Positions 42,823-45,313 of a stretch of DNA of 45,313 nucleotides are shown one piece after another. The stretch is from positions 1 to 45,313 of the forward strand of contig JBOGXA010000025.1 of the NCBI GenBank assembly GCA_050694175.1, written 5' to 3'. The notes below the pieces were generated by a model. That model ran no database searches. It saw only the letters and a list, made by a program, of their open reading frames with translations, and was not told the DNA's origin. The stretch comes from JBOGXA01 sp050694175. Its GTDB lineage: Bacteria > Actinomycetota > CADDZG01 > WHSQ01. Made by a program: the position numbers and the translations under genes. Every line of letters begins with the position of its first letter. The stretch's first letter is position 1.

Positions 42823-43017
42823 CGGACTCCTTTCGAGGGCGGTGGATCTCGATGCTGGGACACGCCGCGTGACATCCATCCCAAGATACTGAGCCCTCAA
42901 CCGCAAGAACAGACCTGTGGGCCGGGGCGAGAAATTGCCAATCTGACTGATGCCTGACGAAGCTCACGGATTCGGGAGGCTTGGGACTACAGTCAAGGGG
43001 TCGCTGTCCAATCGCCC

Positions 43018-44619
43018 GTGGCGGGGAGCGGTCTCGATGAAAACCTGGGGAGGCTTCACCGAGGGTTTGCGCCCTTGAACGACGATGTTCAGCTCGCCGA
43101 TCTGCTGGCCGGCCTGTCTCTCATCTCGGACCTGGGCCTCGGCCTTCCTCCCGAGAACGCCATGCGCTCATGTCTTGTCGGCACGGCCCTCGCCCGCGCG
43201 ATCGACATCGATGAAAGTGAGGTCGCCGAGGTCTTCTATATCTCGCTTCTCCAGCACATAGGCTGCACGGGATACGCGCACGAGACCTACCTTGTGTGGC
43301 TCGACGATATCGCTGCAAACCGGGCCGCGCGGAGGACGAACTTCGCCGATCCCAAGGATCTGTTCAAGTCGTATCTCCCGACGCTCACTCAAGGCATGAG
43401 CGCGAGCCAGCGAGCGCGCATCGCGGCGCATTTCGTGACCAAGGGCCCCGGGTTCCTCAAGCGCTTTACTACCGCGACGTGTGAGGTGGCGGCACAAACG
43501 GCCCGCCGGTTGGGGCTCTCGGACGGGGTTCAGCGCGGCCTGCATGAGGTCTTCGAGTGGTGGAACGGCAAGGGTGCACCACGAGGCCTCAAGGGCGACG
43601 ACATCGCGCTCGGCGGGCGCGTCGCCCATGTCGGCGGCACGGCCGCAGAACACGATGTGCTCGGAGGCCCCGAGCTTGCCATTGAGGCAGTGAAACGGCG
43701 CGCCGGGACCATCTTCGATCCCGCGATCGCCGATGTGTTCGTGACCCACGCCGCTGAGCTTTTGGAGACAGCGAACCTTGGGGATCCTCGTCGGCGTGTA
43801 CTCGAGGCCGAGCCCGAGCCCGTCCGTATCATCTCGGAAGCTAAGTTGCCGGATGCGGCCGTGGTCTTCGGCGACATTGCCGACCTCAAGGCACCGTTCA
43901 TGCACGGCCACTCCGCGGGAGTGGCGGGGCTTGCGAGAGCGGCCGGCGAGAAGGTGGGACTCGATCCGACGGCGCTTCTGCGGCTGCATGTAGCGGCGCT
44001 GTTGCATGATCTTGGTCGCATCGGGGTCCCGGACGCTGTGTGGGAGAAGCCGGGGGAGCTGACGACAGCGGATTGGGAGCAGATCCGCCTCCATCCGTAT
44101 CACTCGGAACGCATTCTGTCGTGCTCCCAGGTCCTTCAGCCGATTGCGCTTATCGCCGGGATGCATCACGAACGCATGGACGGTTCCGGTTACCACCGCG
44201 GGTGCAAAGCTCCGGAAATATCGGTTCCGGCTCGTGTTCTGGCGGCCGCCGACGCCTTGCAAGCGATGACGCAGACACGGCCACACCGCGACGCGCTGAC
44301 CGTTGATGAGGCAGCGGGGGAGATACAGCAAGACGCTCGAGAGGGACGACTGGATCCAGATGCCGTCAAGGCCGTCGTGGACGCCGCCGGAGGCGCGTTG
44401 CAGAGGAAAGCGGGCTTTCGACCGGCCGGGCTGAGCGACCGGGAGGTCGAGGTCCTGCGGCTTGTCGCCGAGGGTCTCTCGAACCGAGAGGTCGCCCGTC
44501 GCCTCTACATATCCCCGCGCACGGCCGAGCACCACGTCCAGCACATCTACACGAAGATCGGGGTGTCCAGCAGGGCGGCTGCAGCGATGTTCGCGATGGA
44601 GCACGGCCTCATATCGTGA
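43018..44619 (+). CDS. HD-GYP phosphodiesterase fused to a LuxR DNA-binding domain
   Basis: Up to 533 residues from GTG 43018; a TTG around 43075 with GAGGG upstream may be the true start. An N-terminal HD-like region (about 20-150) has lost the HD pair (LLQHIGC). The second HD domain (about 300-440) is a good HD-GYP: HDLGRIGVPD, HPYHSERIL and HHERMDGSGYHRG, typical of cyclic-di-GMP hydrolases. The last 65 residues are a LuxR HTH (LSDREVEVLRLVAEGLSNREV). This combination suggests a transcription factor tuned by a cyclic nucleotide or by its own phosphodiesterase. Biochemistry is inferred from motifs. Confidence 0.88.
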   Translation: MAGSGLDENLGRLHRGFAPLNDDVQLADLLAGLSLISDLGLGLPPENAMRSCLVGTALARAIDIDESEVAEVFYISLLQHIGCTGYAHETYLVWLDDIAANRAARRTNFADPKDLFKSYLPTLTQGMSASQRARIAAHFVTKGPGFLKRFTTATCEVAAQTARRLGLSDGVQRGLHEVFEWWNGKGAPRGLKGDDIALGGRVAHVGGTAAEHDVLGGPELAIEAVKRRAGTIFDPAIADVFVTHAAELLETANLGDPRRRVLEAEPEPVRIISEAKLPDAAVVFGDIADLKAPFMHGHSAGVAGLARAAGEKVGLDPTALLRLHVAALLHDLGRIGVPDAVWEKPGELTTADWEQIRLHPYHSERILSCSQVLQPIALIAGMHHERMDGSGYHRGCKAPEISVPARVLAAADALQAMTQTRPHRDALTVDEAAGEIQQDAREGRLDPDAVKAVVDAAGGALQRKAGFRPAGLSDREVEVLRLVAEGLSNREVARRLYISPRTAEHHVQHIYTKIGVSSRAAAAMFAMEHGLIS

Positions 44620-44706
44620 AGCGGAATAGGTAGGTCTACCGATGCGGGCGTCCCGCCGCTCGCGCCATGCTCATTTCGTCGGTTCCATCGAGCGAAGGAG
44701 GCGGAG

Positions 44707-45129
44707 ATGAGCACCAGCGCCATTGCACGTCGGTTCTTCGACGAGGTCTTTAGCGAAGGCAAACTCGATCTCGTGGATGAGTTGTTCGCGACCGATTATG
44801 TCGGGCACCCGTCGGGGGCCGAGGAGGAAACTCAGGGACCGGAGGGAGTCAAGGAGTACGTCGCCGGGCTTCGGGGGGCGGTCTCCGATCTCACGCTGAC
44901 GGTCCAAGACCAGGTCGCCGAGGGCGACAAGGTAGTGACGAGGTGGACCGCACAGGGCACACACGACGGCGAGTTGATGGGCATCGCACCGACTGGGCGG
45001 ACGGCGGCGGTCACGGGAATTACGATCCAGCGCGTCCAAGAGGGCAGGGTCGTCGAGGGCTGGACGAACTGGGACCTGATGAGTCTGCTCCAGCAACTCG
45101 GCGTGGTCCCTGGGCAACCTCGGGGGTAA
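44707..45129 (+). CDS. SnoaL-like/ester cyclase family protein
   Basis: A 140-residue NTF2-fold protein of the SnoaL-like group: ARRFFDEVFSEGKLDLVDEL, DYVGHPSG, VTRWTAQGTHDGELMGIAPTG and EGWTNWDLMSLLQQLG. Some relatives cyclise polyketides; most are uncharacterised small-ligand proteins. A strong GAAGGAGGCGG precedes the ATG. It lies 87 bp after the HD-GYP/LuxR gene in the same orientation and may be its target. Confidence 0.88.
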   Translation: MSTSAIARRFFDEVFSEGKLDLVDELFATDYVGHPSGAEEETQGPEGVKEYVAGLRGAVSDLTLTVQDQVAEGDKVVTRWTAQGTHDGELMGIAPTGRTAAVTGITIQRVQEGRVVEGWTNWDLMSLLQQLGVVPGQPRG

Positions 45130-45215
45130 TCAAGGCACGAGGGTACTCGGCAGGCAGCGCCCTGCCCCTCAGAGATGTCCCGCCCATGCGCCTAGATATC
45201 CCACGCCCATAAATG

Positions 45216-45313
45216 TCAAGCAGCCTCTTCGATGAGAGACGCCCACGCGACCGTTTCGTCGTAGGCCTGCCGGTGACAGAGGCAGCCGTGAAGGATCCCA
45301 ACGAGGCGGTTGG
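45216..45313 (-). CDS. IS110-type transposase, C-terminus only (runs off right edge)
   Basis: The reverse strand at the window edge reads NRLVGILHGCL, then AYDETVAWASL and a stop at 45216. Asn-Arg-Leu-Val-Gly-Ile-Leu-His-Gly-Cys-Leu is the typical end of IS110/IS1111-family transposases (often LGNRLVGILHGCL). The rest of the gene lies outside the window. Only 31 residues are visible, so intactness cannot be judged. Confidence 0.7.
   Translation of the reverse strand, partial: NRLVGILHGCLCHRQAYDETVAWASLIEEAA

Noticed and set aside
42935..42943. Another arm-type site (TTGCCAATC)
   Set aside because: Single copy with no partner 11 bp away and no tRNA core nearby; it lies in the LuxR/HD-GYP promoter region.
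43168..44604. 478-codon frame opposite the HD-GYP gene
   Set aside because: Antisense shadow; the HD-GYP and LuxR motifs on the plus strand are clear.
1..45313. CRISPR array, rRNA operon or riboswitch
   Set aside because: No regularly spaced repeats of CRISPR type, no rRNA-like sequence and no recognised riboswitch core were seen by eye on either strand.

Overview
The window is GC-rich bacterial DNA. The gene repertoire (TetR and LuxR regulators, MmgE/PrpD protein, F420-less carbon metabolism genes, blue-copper lipoproteins, universal stress proteins, a UGA-containing radical SAM selenoprotein) best fits a deep-branching actinobacterium, probably from an uncultured lineage. That placement is inference from gene content; there is no rRNA or other marker here.

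Left part (1-33 kb): a redox, copper, stress and central-carbon region. It opens with the 3' part of a radical SAM gene whose in-frame TGA (1178) is followed by a conserved CUAEP-type tail and a hairpin, so it is read as a selenoprotein. Next come a small membrane/cupredoxin operon, a six-gene leftward operon (stress-like membrane protein, two hemerythrins, GreA-like factor, membrane-anchored multicopper oxidase, lone NuoF-like flavoprotein), and a divergent Rieske ferredoxin plus reductase pair. A KaiC-like/XRE/cupin fusion regulator follows, then transketolase, GTP cyclohydrolase I, transaldolase, a SemiSWEET-like protein, a ComA/HSA32-like synthase with an MmgE/PrpD protein, an OLD-type nuclease, a glucoamylase-family gene, universal stress protein, NDH-2, MgtE-type transporter, GAPDH and a SERCA-like Ca2+ ATPase. 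Six copies of a 13-bp inverted repeat (TAAGC-N3-GCTTA type) stand in front of genes in this part. One overlaps the start of the KaiC/XRE/cupin gene, which makes that protein a candidate owner of the regulon.

Middle (32-38 kb): an IS element with 17-bp ends beginning TGT sits just upstream of the Ca2+ ATPase. Then come two 54-bp copies of the 3' half of a tRNA-Ser(UGA) gene (34256 and 37771), each flanked by pairs of 9-bp direct repeats spaced 11 bp, as expected of tyrosine-recombinase attachment sites with arm sites. They bound a 3.5-kb segment without an integrase that carries two regulator-plus-enzyme modules: TetR with a HOD-like alpha/beta hydrolase, and TetR with a cupin. This looks like tandem accretion of small non-autonomous tRNA-targeted elements.

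Right part (38-45.3 kb): rhodanese, VOC protein, secreted protein, an FAD-oxidase remnant, a methyltransferase, a TPR-LuxR regulator facing an HD-GYP/LuxR fusion, a SnoaL-like protein, and the C-terminus of an IS110-type transposase at the edge.

Five genes (ArsR-like regulator, GH15, HicB-like, NDH-2, FAD oxidase) contain apparent single-base frameshifts. These may be true decay or assembly errors.
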